The notes: generated by a model from the sequence alone, not told the origin. DNA of 64,000 nt from Limnephilus marmoratus (GCA_917880885.1 OU862917.1:33034104-33098103); one strand, 5' to 3'. Shown: positions 40,740 to 51,120, numbered from the stretch's first letter. A program made the numbers and translations.

Positions 40740-42190
40740 TGAGTTTATTTTTTTTATTTCTTTTTGTTATGGCTTCCTTCTTCTTGCCTATTCTCGGCTC
40801 TTCTTAGATATTCTTGTCTATTCTGGTTTTTATTGGCTGTTCTTGAATCTTCTCTATCTTCTTGTTTTCTGTTGGGTCTTTTCGTCTCTTCTTGGCCCTC
40901 CTTGACAATTTTTGTCTCTTCTTGGATCTTCTCGTCTCTTCTTGGCTCTTCTTGCCCCCTCGTGGCTTCTTGTCTATTCTCTTCTTGCTTCTTCGTGTTT
41001 CTTCTGGGAATTTTCTGTCTCTCTTTGGCCAAAAAAAAAATAATAATAATAAAATATATATTTTTTTTATTTTTTTTTTTACTTCTTCTTGTCTCTTCTA
41101 GCCTCTTCTTGATTCTTCTCATCTCTTCTAAGATGTGCGTAGCTCTTCTTGCTATTTATCGTCTCTTAATATTTCTTCTTGGCTCTTCATGCTTCTTCGT
41201 AGATCTTCTCGTCTCTACTAGTCTCTTCTTGAGGGCGGGTAAGTGGTGGGTCCTCCAATAGTCTCTTCTTGCGTCATCTTGGATCTCCCGTTTCTTCTCT
41301 GCTCTTTTCATCTCTTATTGTGGTTTTTTTTCTTGTATCTTCTTGCTACTTCTTCTTTCTTCTGTCTCTTCTTGGCTGTTCTTGCTTCTTCTCTTCTAGG
41401 TTCTTATTGTCTCTACTTGGCTCCTCTCGTCTTTTCTTGGATCTACTCACAACTTGGGTCCTCTTGCCTCTTCTTGATTCTTCAATCTGGACTCTGGCTC
41501 TTCTGGCTTCTATTGTTTCTTCTTAGTTTTCTTGCATTTTCTTGGGTCCTCTCGTCTTTTCTTGACTCTTCTTGCATACTTTTGCCTCTCATTGGATTCT
41601 CTCGTCTCTTCTCGGTTCTTTTTGTCTCTTCTGGGACAGTATTGTCTTTTTCTGTATATTATTTGGACATTATTGTCTCTTCTTGTACATATATTCTTAG
41701 ATCCTCTTGCCTCTTTTTGGCTCGTCTTGCCTCTTCTTGCCACTTCTTGAATCTTCTCGTCTCTTCTTTAATCTTTTTGTCTCTTCTTGTTTTTTTTCGT
41801 CTCTTTTGGCTCGCTTGGATCTTACCATCTCTTCACGGCTATTATTGGCTATTTGTGGCTTTTCTTGTCCCTCTTGGCTCTTCTTGCTTCTTTTGGATCC
41901 TCTTGCCTCTTCTTGCATATTTATTTTTTATATGAATGGAGTCACCAACTGTTCCCGCCTGGAGCCAGTGAGAAGATAGTGGGGAGGGAAAGGAGATGGA
42001 GAAAGAGGTATTTAGCCATTTCAAGCAACGCCTCAATTCCGAATGGTGGTCTCATCTTCTTGCCTTTTCTTGCATCTTTCACCTTCTTGTCCCTTCTTGG
42101 TTCATCTTGTCTCCTCATGTTTCTTGTTAAATCTTCCAATGCTTACCTTCTTGTCCATTCTTGTCTCTTTTGGTCTCTTCTTGGCTAGTC
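40740..42190. repeat. 1.4-kb polypyrimidine array
   Basis: Degenerate repeats of TCTTCTTGGC / TCTCGTCTCTTCTTG, with about 10-11-bp spacing, run almost without purine blocks on the plus strand. Long open frames in all plus phases (for example 41243-41935) encode Leu/Ser/Phe-rich strings, and the minus frames Arg/Lys/Glu-rich strings. These are repeat translations, not genes. A SINE-like insert interrupts the array at 41925-42055. Confidence 0.9.
41925..42055 (-). mobile_element. SINE-like fragment within pyrimidine array
   Basis: Inverted match to 27778-28199: CACTGGCTCCAGGCGGGAAC on the minus strand near its A-rich end, and GAATTGAGGCGTTGCTTGAA at the other. It has internal deletions relative to the longer copy and no tRNA head. 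Confidence 0.65.
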
Positions 42191-43012
42191 TTGTTTCACA
42201 CTTTCCTCTCACTATTTAAATCCCATATAATCCCCTATTATTCTTGTAAATACCTCCGTATACGAAAAAAGAACTCTCTTCTGAAATAAACAGTGAAATA
42301 AATCAAATGAACATAAATAAATAAAATTAAAATGAAGATAAACATTTTTAATAAAATAATATTCGATCTCTTCTCAAACCTTCTCCCATTGAATATCCGT
42401 CAAATACCTAAACAAGACAAAAACCAAACCACGAAATCAAAACATCTTTCGTACATAAAATCCGTAAACGAACAAAAGAACCGATTGAAAACAAAAACAT
42501 AAACAATTATGTAAGTGGAGTAACTCTGCGACGTCAACAAAACTGAAATGTAAACAAATGATTATTTAAATAAATTGAAAAGATCTTATCTCTGTTTTCT
42601 TTGTGATCCTGTAGCCGACATTTGGTTGAAGCTATGGTGACTTGTCTCAGTACTCAGTGATGAAATAACTCATAAATCACACAACACTCTTGTTTTTTTA
42701 TGAAGTTCACTCAAACCCTACTGCAATACTATCACCACTTGAGTTATCGGGACCCGTCCATTTAAGTCTGTGTTGTGATTGAATAATATCATAGGAATTG
42801 GAATATTGTTCAAAGCACAAATTAAAAACGAACATAACTTCCCACCCGAGAGAGGTAAATTTATTCCGCGAACTGTAATAGATTTTGCAGATTATTATGC
42901 GTGCGTATGACGAATTTCAAATTTGTAACTTGAACAAAACTCTAGTTATTTGAAAAAGAAACCAGGAGAAATATAAACACATCCTCTCCGATCCACGCAC
43001 CACTTGATTGCC

Positions 43013-43033
43013 GTATACACTCATATAATTGTA
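43013..43033 (+). repeat. 21-bp target site duplication, right copy
   Basis: Exact second copy of 40501-40521. LINE coding resumes here with NSNSYICKPDCSVL. Confidence 0.9.
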
Positions 43034-43655
43034 ATTCAAATTCATATATCTGTAAACCTGATTGCTCTGTACTCACTGTTAAAACCAATGTTAAATACCT
43101 TGGGGTAACTATAGACAGTAACATAAAGTGGAAGATGCAAATCAGCACAACAGTTGAGAGACTAAGAAAATTAGTGTACATTTTCATTAGAATTCGATGC
43201 ATTTTAAATATCAGTATATTAAGAACTATTTACTTTTCCTTAATCCATTCAGTGCTACAGTATGAAATTTTTGTTTGGGGCGGTGCATTCAAAACTTCTC
43301 TTTTACCATCGGAAATCATTCAAAAATTAACTATAAAAATATTTTTAAAAAAAGCCATATGATTACCCCACTATCAAATTATTTCAAGATTTTAAAGTAC
43401 CTTCACTTCATGCTATTTATAAAAAAATTACAATTCTACAAATACAAAAAGATTGCTACAATAATGAGAGCTTTACTCCTTTTTCAAAGAGCATTAGAAC
43501 AGGGCTCTATGACTGTCCCGCGTTGTAACACCACCACAGCTCAACAGTACTATAAATATATTGGAGTTAAATGGTTTAACCAATTACCAGTTAATTTAAG
43601 ATTGGAAACAAATTATAAAAAATTCAAAAAATCAATAAAAGCTCTTTATATATAA
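43034..43655 (+). pseudogene. LINE ORF2 C-terminus (continuation)
   Basis: Continues the RT of 38.9-40.5 kb: NVKYLGVTIDSNIKWKMQIS, RTIYFSLIHSVLQYEIFVWGG, then after a frameshift near 43350 HMITPLSNYFKILKYLHF and IGVKWFNQLPVNLRLETN, with a stop at 43653. It matches the thumb and C-terminal domain of Jockey/CR1-like ORF2. Confidence 0.82.
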
Positions 43656-43699
43656 CTTATTACAATCACTACATCTTATAATATTTTATTTCTAAACAC

Positions 43700-44759
43700 A
43701 ATTGGTTGTGTAGCTATTTAGATAACAGGAGCCAAAGAGTGCTCATCAACGACACTATAAGCGATTCAGCTAATATTAAATTCGGTGTACCCCAAGGAAG
43801 TACTTTAGGACCACTTCTATTCAATATATATATATATAAATGATCTATGTAACAGTTCCCTTGCCGACCACATTATCACCTTTGCTGATGATACAGTCTT
43901 ACTATTTGAAGACAAAAGCTGGAATGTTGTTCACAGTAAAGCAGAAGTAGGGTTAAACAAGGTAAAACAATGGTTAGACAATAATCTCCTAACACTTAAC
44001 CTAGATAAAACCAAATTCATCCGTTTCAGAGCAACACAAGCAGGAGAACCAAAAGAAATACACAACATCATTATTCACCATTGTATTGACCGGACCACAT
44101 GTAAATGCTTAATCTTAGAATGTGTCGATAGTATAAAATATCTAGGAATTATCATAGATAAGTCTCTGAGATGGGACGAACATATTGTCTCAACTTCCAC
44201 AAAGATTAGAAAACTTACTCATCTATTCATATCTGTTAGAAATATTCTTTGCGTAAAAGATCTGAAACAAATGTACCATGCCTTGTGTAACTCACTGCTA
44301 GAATATGCATCCTTGGGATGGGGCAGCTGTTCCAAAACAATAATTGATCCCCTAGCAAAAGCACAAAAATCACTTTTAAGGGTCATCCTTAAGAAACCAT
44401 TTAGGTATCCCAGTGAGCTATTATTTAAAGAGATACGAGTTCTTGATGTACGGCAACTATACATAAGAAAAATTATTTTACATACACAAAAACACCAACA
44501 CCACTATCCATCCATCGTTCATCTCCACAACACCCGTCATGCAGGGAGGAATCCAGTAATTCCGCCTAATACAAACACATCACATGCCCAAAGACAATAC
44601 TCCTACTTAGGGCCTAAATTGTTCAACTTCATACCCGATGCTTGGAAACTGAAAAGTATAAGCATTTTACGGAAATTGGTTAGCAATTGGCTTCTGGATA
44701 TGGGGAGAGTCGAGAGCGAACATATGCTAACACAATCTCACATACCTAATATGTACTAA
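43700..44759 (+). pseudogene. LINE RT fragment, related to the 34.5-37.7 kb copy
   Basis: Begins inside RT at WLCSYLDNRSQRVLINDTIS, then KFGVPQGSTLGPLLFNIYI. The frame is broken at an (AT)n stretch near 43835, then ITFADDTVLLFEDKSW, VDSIKYLGIIIDKSLRWDEH and an open C-terminal frame (44271-44759) with LLRVILKKPFRYPSELLF and LDVRQLYIRKIIL. It is 5' truncated and joined directly to the 3' end of the preceding LINE. The C-terminal frame closely parallels the minus copy at 34790-35185. Confidence 0.85.
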
Positions 44760-45630
44760 AAAGTTTATGTTAATGCATAAAAAAAAATATCGTTTTCTCT
44801 GTTTTTTTGATCCGTGTAAAATAACGACTGTCTTTTGATTCTTGAAAAATAACGAAGAGACATATTAAAAATAAGCTTTGAAATTTAATAGATTGGAAAT
44901 TTATATTCATATATTCTGGTTTATAAATGGGTAATTTCTATTACGTAGGAAATTCTAAAAAATTATAGTACATTTATTAAAAATTAAATAGTCATAAATG
45001 CATTTCGAATTCATATGTCATATGTTGGTGTATAAAAGTGTAAATTCTAATTATGCAATTGCAAATGTTCCCCAAAATAACCTGGAAAACTATTAATGTA
45101 ATTAAATGTAAGGCCTTTGCAATTTCATAGAAAAAAAATTGTTAAATTTTTTTACCTAAATATTAAATTCAAAATTGGATAGTTCCGTACTCCTGCAACT
45201 GGCAGAGCGAGGTACAGGAGGTAGGTACCTTCGGTACATTGGCTTGACACTAACAATGTACTTAGGTGTTAAAGACAATATGGTTAATGTTGCAATTTTG
45301 CAAACCTTTGTTTGATCACTTACTTTTAAATTTTCGTTGGTTGTATTTTTATATTATGTGCATTTTATATTTTTATCGTAACATTTTGATATTATGTATC
45401 TCACTGTACAATTTTTTTTGCTTATATTTTTATTTCATTTGTATACTTTTTATTTCCATTCCTTTGTTAATAATATTATGAACTAAATATACAATTTGGC
45501 TGTCCTGAAACGGGTATCCCTCCCAGTTGGACAGGCAAAGTTTCATTGTGTAATGTTTTGTAATATATATGCATGTATAAATAAATAAAAAAAATAAAAT
45601 AAAATAAAATAAAAAAATTAAAAAAATGTC
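44760..45630 (+). mobile_element. 3' UTR and tail of the same LINE
   Basis: AT-rich 3' UTR ending with hairpin arms CTGTCC and GGACAG around AAACGGGTATCCC (about 45502-45535), then (AAATAAAATA)n. The same terminal hairpin occurs at 29.0 kb. The hydrophobic frame 45266-45481 is fortuitous. Confidence 0.65.
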
Positions 45631-46510
45631 TGATATCCTTTTTCTTTCTTTATTTTTCTCCTTTCTTTTTTATCTCCTCTTCATTCTGCTACATTCGTTT
45701 TTATTTTTTTATTTATTAATTTTATTTTAGTAATTTGTACATTAGAGTTTACAAATTTCTAATTAATTATAATATCTCATATTGCAAACTAAATTTTATG
45801 TAATTTTATGTAGCTCCTACAATACGTCTTGAACTTTCCAATTGGTGTGGACTTCAAAATCCCTGGTAGCTTGTTATACAACTTCATCCCCTTGTACAGC
45901 AAACTGTTCTGCGTATTCGCCTTATCCTTTTTTTGAAGCCTGATTTCTTTGCATGTTCTTGCGTTATGTCTGTGAATGTCCTTATTGAATACAATTTTAT
46001 TTGAAAAGTATTTTGGTAAAATGTTGTTAATTATTTTATGTATAAATATCATCGTATTCAAGGTCAGCATCTGTTTCACGGTTAGCCAAATCAGTTCCTT
46101 TAACATTTCGTTTACTTTTGAAAATCCATTCCGCCGTAATATTATTCTCATTGCCCTGTTTTGGAAAATTTGAAACTCATTTTGTTCTCGTTCGTTACAT
46201 AGGAAAATGATAGTTGAGCAATAGTTAAAATGTGGAGCAATAATCGAATTGTAGATAGTGATTGCAGTTTTACTAGATAGTTTTGGCCGAATTCTTCCCA
46301 AAAAAGATATTTTTTTCCCAATTTTCTTTTGTGTTTATTCAGCATGCTTGTTAAATGTTAGTTTGGAGTCTAATATAACTCCTAAATATTTCATTTCAGT
46401 AACATTTTCAATAATTTCACCATCAATTTTAATTTTGATTTCACTGGATGTCTTCTTGTATCCGATCAGCATACATTTTGTTATTATATGTTTTATATAT
46501 ATACAACTAT
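45631..46510 (-). pseudogene. LINE RT C-terminal fragment
   Basis: Minus strand from about 46500: KCMLIGYKKTSSEIKIKIDG, VTEMKYLGVILDSKLTFNKH, one stop near 46340, then the open frame 46301-45789 with GRIRPKLSSKTAITIYNSII, FQNRAMRIILRRN, LPKYFSNKIVFN and a stop. These match the post-RT region of CR1/Jockey-like ORF2 but belong to a family different from its neighbours. The 5' part is missing. A T-rich stretch at 45640-45720 on the plus strand is the likely 3' end. Confidence 0.8.
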
Positions 46511-46906
46511 AGATGCATATTATATGATATATAAGATTTTTTCTTTGTTTACTGTTAATAATCCATTATTTGGATCTATATGTATATTTAAAAAAAAAAA
46601 TATGTTTATACTATTTTAAACTTAAATAAAAATTATTTTCTACATTCGTTGTCTCCCCCCTTTTAACACGAGCTTTGCTCAAAAAAAAGGTGTAAGACAT
46701 ATTAAATAATATGTTTTTTTTACAAAAAACTTTATAGAATACACAAAAACATGTAATTTTTGTAACATTTATTAAATAATTAAAAAAAAATTCATGGTTT
46801 CTTTTTTAAAGTTAATTAAGTATACCAACAATGATAAACTTTGGGAATTTACAGATGTGTGTGTGGTGTTTGAGTGAAATAGTATGTGTATGCTTGTATT
46901 AGTGAG
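46511..46906. other. AT-rich spacer
   Basis: Runs of A and T with no open frame or motif. It separates two minus-strand LINE fragments. Confidence 0.4.
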
Positions 46907-47377
46907 TCATAGTATGAGAAGGGTATTTTCAGAGGTAATGTGGATAGCTCGTGATTCTGTTGTTTGGCGTACGTAGACACGTCCCGCTTTCACCCATACG
47001 TAAGCTAGCTTTTTTTCCGTAGCCATCTTCTTCGCCAGGTAAAGTAAGCGTTTATTTGTCGACGTTAAGTGTTCTGATATACAAATGGGTGTACGCGGTC
47101 CGGAGAGGCCTATGGAGCTCGTGTTGAGTTTATCTTCCTTTGTGGTAGCGTTCAAATTGTATCTTTTTACACAACTTAAGAATTCATCCCTTTGGTGAAT
47201 TTCTTTGAACCGCGCAATCATAGGCCGGGTTTTGGTTGAGGTTGGCCTACCAGGGGCTCTAAAGGTTGACTCGATATCATTTGTTGTGGTGGTTGTGCGT
47301 ATTTCTTGACTAATGTTGAAAATAATATTTTGTAACTTTTCTCCTTCAACCTCCGGTATCCCTCTTATTTCAGCCAC
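46907..47377 (-). CDS. LINE ORF1 fragment, FP-like domain
   Basis: 156 open codons: AEIRGIPEVEGEKLQNIIFN, RPMIARFKEIHQRDEFLSCV, ICISEHLTSTNKRLLYLAKK, LAYVWVKAGRVYVRQ. This is the same FP25K-like C-terminal domain as in the ORF1 at 14.2-15.4 kb, usually the RNA-binding part of the protein. The coiled-coil N-terminus is missing, upstream of a junction near 47400, and no ORF2 follows on its 3' side. It is a stranded fragment whose frame happens to be open. Confidence 0.75.
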   Translation of the reverse strand: MAEIRGIPEVEGEKLQNIIFNISQEIRTTTTTNDIESTFRAPGRPTSTKTRPMIARFKEIHQRDEFLSCVKRYNLNATTKEDKLNTSSIGLSGPRTPICISEHLTSTNKRLLYLAKKMATEKKLAYVWVKAGRVYVRQTTESRAIHITSENTLLIL

Positions 47378-47399
47378 GAATTTTTTTTTGTTGGCGTTC

Positions 47400-47466
47400 T
47401 GAAGGAATACTTTTAGAGGAAATACCTTCTATATTGAAGGAATACTTTGAGAGGAAATACTTTCTG
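47400..47466 (+). repeat. Short direct repeat at LINE junction
   Basis: GAAGGAATACTTT followed by AGAGGAAATAC occurs at about 47400-47427 and again at about 47438-47465. It marks the border between the ORF1 fragment and the plus-strand LINE. It may be a target duplication or a small tandem duplication. Confidence 0.5.
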
Positions 47467-48555
47467 ATGATGACAATTGTCAACAAACTGCATTCTTATG
47501 GACTTCCCGCATCCTTGTGTACTTGGATTGCCGACTTCTTGAGGGAGAGGTCGATTCAGACGGTAGTCGATAGTTTCACCTCTTCCTCACACTCGATAAA
47601 TGCTGGCGTCCTGCAGGGTTCGGTTCTGTCTCCGACTTTGTTTTTGTTGCACATCAACGACCTTTTGTCATGTGCACCAATTCACTGTTATGCGGATGAC
47701 AGTACAGTTCATGATAGCTTTTTGTTTGACAAGCCCCCAAAGGGCTCACAAACTCCAACAGGTCGTAGGGCTTTGAAGCAAAGAATGGACGGTTACCTCG
47801 AGAGTGTTTTCTCTTGGGGTAAAAATAATCTCGTTGAATTTAATGTTTCAAATACCCAATCTTGTCTGATTACGTCTAAAAGGGATCGAAATGAAAATCT
47901 AGTCTCTTTCAACGGAAGCAATCTCCCGAACAGGCCCTCCATTGATATGCTTGGTGTAACCCTAAGTGACCAGCTCAGGTATGGGGGCTCCATCGAAGCC
48001 AGAGTAAAGTTAGCCTCCCAGAAACTGGGCGTGCTGTATAGGGCCCGCAGATACTTTAATAGTGCACAACTGCTAACCCTGTACAAATCACAAGTGCGCC
48101 CCACGGTTGAATTTGGCAGCCACCTCTGGTCTGGAGCTCCAAAATACCTGAATAATTCCCTCGACTCTGTGCAGAAATGGGCGGTCCGTTTGATAGATTC
48201 TCCCATCTTAACAGACGGACTGCAATCTTTAGAGCACAGGCGTCGGCTGGGAATGCTATCCTTGTTCTACCGGTATTACAATGAAAGATGCTCCGAGGAA
48301 CTAGCATCATTGATCCTTTCGGCACCGGTGCATAGTCGGGAAACACGCCAAACGCGTGCCCAACATTTGTACACGGTTGACATTTGTCACATGAGAACGG
48401 GTCGTTTCTTCGACTCGTTCTTATGTTCAACAGCTCGGCTGTGGAATGATTTGCCGGCCTCTGTGTTTCCTCCTTCCTACAACATAGGTCTCTTCAAGAC
48501 CAATGTTCATTCCTTCCTCTCCTCAAAAAGACCCTCCACACAGCATCCCAGATGA
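47434..48555 (+). CDS. LINE RT, 5'-truncated but open
   Basis: 373 codons. It starts after RT motif A with VNKLHSYGLPASLCTWIADF, then motif B SINAGVLQGSVLSPTLFLLH, catalytic IHCYADDSTVHDS, thumb PSIDMLGVTLSDQLRYGGSI, and the C-terminal domain YKSQVRPTVEFGSHLWSGAP, LEHRRRLGMLSLFYRYYN, RFFDSFLCSTARLWNDLPAS. Endonuclease and the first RT blocks are absent, so it cannot act alone. The low decay suggests a recent truncated insertion. Its 3' UTR is only ~50 bp with poly(A), and that tail reappears on SINE-like elements in this window. Confidence 0.88.
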   Translation: MKEYFERKYFLMMTIVNKLHSYGLPASLCTWIADFLRERSIQTVVDSFTSSSHSINAGVLQGSVLSPTLFLLHINDLLSCAPIHCYADDSTVHDSFLFDKPPKGSQTPTGRRALKQRMDGYLESVFSWGKNNLVEFNVSNTQSCLITSKRDRNENLVSFNGSNLPNRPSIDMLGVTLSDQLRYGGSIEARVKLASQKLGVLYRARRYFNSAQLLTLYKSQVRPTVEFGSHLWSGAPKYLNNSLDSVQKWAVRLIDSPILTDGLQSLEHRRRLGMLSLFYRYYNERCSEELASLILSAPVHSRETRQTRAQHLYTVDICHMRTGRFFDSFLCSTARLWNDLPASVFPPSYNIGLFKTNVHSFLSSKRPSTQHPR

Positions 48556-48618
48556 TATAGGCCCTGAGGGAAATTATTTTCCTCAAGGCCTCCTGTGTGG
48601 AGTTAATGTAAAAAAAAA
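48515..48618 (+). mobile_element. LINE 3' tail shared with SINE-like elements
   Basis: AAAAAGACCCTCCACACAGC, GGCCCTGAGGGAAATTATTT, CTCCTGTGTGGAGTTAATG and poly(A). CTCCACACAG and CTGTGTGGAG form a stem. Matching tails occur at 19565-19690 and 25972-26060 on the minus strand. It is a likely recognition signal for this LINE's RT. Confidence 0.8.
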
Positions 48619-48689
48619 AAAAAATTATAGGTGCTCAGAAAATTAAGAAGAGGAGCTACAGGAGGAGCATCTAGCAAAGGTAAACAGTT

Positions 48690-49445
48690 ACAGTTAAACA
48701 GTTAGCGCCTCTTCGGACTATGATGAAGATGAATTGCATCTGTCTTGTGTAAGGAATCAAATCCAGGCGTCTTCTTCGTCTATTACATTTGATCACCCTA
48801 TAGCAGGCACCCCCAGCCCTTCTGGTTCACAATCGCCTTCTACTTTTGAACAGACACCTTTGATCGAAATTACAAGCCATCAACTACATTAGCAATTGAC
48901 GAGAGCATGGTCAAATTCAAAGGCCGCAGCACATTGCAGCAATACATACCCAAAAAACCCATCAAGAGAGGCTCTAAAATCTGGAAGATGTGTGCTGAAA
49001 ATGGATAGGTACAACTCAAAATTCGAAATATGCACCGGAAAATATGGTGACTAAGCTCAATCTAACTTAGGGCCAAGAGTTGTCTTAAATTTTTGTCAAT
49101 CAATTCAAGATCGTAACTAAACAGTTTACTTCGATAATTATTTTAATTGCTACCCCCTACAAAAAAACAACTAAAAGAAATGAATGTCCTCTCATATGGA
49201 ACTGTCCAATCAACCAAAAAACACTTGCCTAAGGATATAAAATAGGAATAATAGGAATAAAATAGTATATCTCCTTCAAACTTTCACAACCCAAAGGATG
49301 CCATGCACGTCAACCGTAAAAAGAAAACTGGTGAGATTGCGAGGGTACCATATTCATTGGCTCTAAATGATTATAACAACTGCGTGCATTATGTGGACAA
49401 GATTGATCAAAGTACCGTTTTTCATAAAGTACCTCTTTATCTAAA
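48690..49445 (+). pseudogene. piggyBac-like transposase relic
   Basis: An acidic N-terminal stretch (DYDEDELHLS near 48720; PSPSGSQSPSTFEQTP near 48810) is joined, after loss of most of the N-terminal domain, to the catalytic-core sequence AIDESMVKFKGRSTLQQYIP (near 48890-48950), KKPIKRGSKIWKMCAENG and a stop. Then come GKYGD and LGPRVVLNF, and an open frame with HVNRKKKTGEIARVPYSLAL and DYNNCVHYVDKIDQS (49303-49450). These blocks are the DES-KFKGR and VD-DQ regions of piggyBac (PGBD4-like) transposases. Deletions and several stops make it dead. No 13-bp piggyBac termini or TTAA flanks were identified. Confidence 0.85.
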
Positions 49446-49450
49446 AAAGG

Positions 49451-50639
49451 TAAAAACTGTTTTAAAAATTTCCACAAGTAGTCATATAGACCAAGTATAA
49501 CAATTTTACACAAATTAATGGCCAAATTGATCTTTTTTATTTCAAATAAACTTTTTATTTGAACCTAATATGTTTTCGCAATGTGTACGGAGGTATCAAA
49601 TTTCGATCACCTCATCCCTGAAAAGCCTTCAGTCCAATTGATTAATAAGTCAAATCAATTGATTAAAAAAAAAATTTAAAAAAAGTTCGTGCATCTAAGA
49701 GTTAAAACATATAATTATAAATATTAGAACATATGACGAGGCCTAACTCGACAGGTAGTTATATAATCATACAATGAACTTACCCCCCTTGGAACCGACC
49801 TTTTTTTCTAAAAGAACTATAGATAGCTAATTGTGAAACGACCGACTAGTAGCTGCAGGCAGCATTTCCACCTGCAGGGTGCCGAGAAGCTACCGCCGGA
49901 GCCAGGACATTGAATCAGTTCCGCCGCCTAGTTTTAGATGCTTCCAATGATGTGGGTATGGGATGTGGTTGTGCCTACCCTCGGGCCAGACGAGTGTCGG
50001 GTCGGCGAAAATTACTTCCGCGACACAAAAGACTGTGGATTATCTCACGGACAATCACGGCACAGATAATCATTGATTAGGAACGCTGTCCTAAATAGGA
50101 TCGGTCGATATAACACGAATTATACACTCGGACTTTACGGTACATCACATGGCCGCCCGAACAGGTTTCTTTTTAATAGAATGACAACTTTTCCCACCAA
50201 CGGGTTTCTAAATTTCACCGATCACTCATAGACGTACCTACTCGCCGTAAACTTAAACGCCCGGCATTTCCGATTAAAAGGGAATTTTTTTCCCGAACAA
50301 ATTCAACTCTGCGAAAACTCCGTGACTGTCGCCTGAGTAGGAAACGGGACCCACCTCTCCGTTGCCTATCCACGCAAAAAGTGACGTGTTTCTCCGGAAC
50401 TGATACAGGTGTCGCTGCACGGCGTAGACAAAACCAGAGCTGGCACTCTAATAAATAATAGGCTAGTTCCTACCTAATGATTATTTCGACGGGTAGAGAT
50501 GTCAGGATGCAGTACAAATGACAAAGTTATTAATAATTATATTTAAAAGAATAAGGATTTGCACTGCATCATAACATTCTTTGTGTGCCGTATCAGGTCC
50601 CCCCGACGTTGGCGATCACTCTAATATTAAGGGCCAGTT
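49451..50639. other. Unclassified, partly GC-rich
   Basis: 49830-50470 is GC-richer than its surroundings and without long open frames. It could be an LTR or old 5' UTR but no termini were found. The rest is AT-rich. Confidence 0.35.
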
Positions 50640-51120
50640 GTTTCGGAAAAAATCACGTCTGACGAACCATCAAATCGAAAATAAATCGTCAATCAACGAA
50701 ATTTGGGTTGTTTCAAGTGAAATTTCAGGCCAAATTTGACGGAAATGTAACCGCTCGAAATCCGACGGTTAGTGGAGAATTGATGGTGACAGCTTGGGGT
50801 GATAACTGAACTACTGAAACTAGTGATTATGGCTGGACTGTTTTTGCATATAACGCCAATAAAACACAACGAACAAAACTTCAGGATGGCAAAACAACAA
50901 ATGGCTTTGTGGAAAGAATTTTAGATATCTCTTCAACGTATAATTTTGTCGAAAATCATTTGTTTCAGAGATTGAAAATGACATAAACACTGGTAAAAAC
51001 ATTGAAAAAAATACAAACTTATTTCTCGCGTAAACCGATGATGTTGCAATCTATTGCCGTATTATTCGTGTGATATTTATCTTGTAATAATTTATGAGTC
51101 TACAATAATATATAATAAAA
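50640..51120 (+). repeat. Dispersed repeat, copy 1
   Basis: Begins GGGCCAGTTGTTTC, similar to PIF/Harbinger-type termini. 50835-51115 (CTGTTTTTGCATATAACGCC, AACTTCAGGATGGCAAAACA, ATTATTCGTGTGATATTTAT) matches 55597-55850 in the same orientation. An antisense 60-codon frame lies inside but has no motif. It is probably a fragment of a DNA transposon. Confidence 0.6.

Larger units (their letters stand above)
40522..43012 (-). mobile_element. Unclassified retroposon with 21-bp target duplication
   Basis: GTATACACTCATATAATTGT plus A occurs at 40501-40521 and again, identical, at 43013-43033, and LINE coding sequence is continuous across once one copy is removed. The left end is a (CGATA)n microsatellite, which reads as a 3' tail on the minus strand, so transcription was from right to left. 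No RT, gag or tRNA-like promoter is recognised. The interior is dominated by a polypyrimidine (plus) array and has a smaller SINE-like insert. The right 800 bp (42200-43012) is AT-rich and unclassified. Confidence 0.8.
37800..43700 (+). mobile_element. Decayed LINE split by a 2.5-kb retroposon
   Basis: Plus-strand element with gag-like ORF1 (about 37.83-38.46 kb), an AT-rich interval, ORF2 start at 38862, RT to 40521, an insertion (40522-43012) and RT C-terminus to 43655. Most of the endonuclease is missing, with a Helitron 3' end at that place (to 39101). Frameshifts and stops are spread over all parts. Confidence 0.82.

Noticed and set aside
40764..42188. Long Leu/Ser/Phe-rich open frames resembling membrane proteins, and basic/acidic frames on the other strand
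   Set aside because: They exist in several phases at once and simply translate the pyrimidine array.
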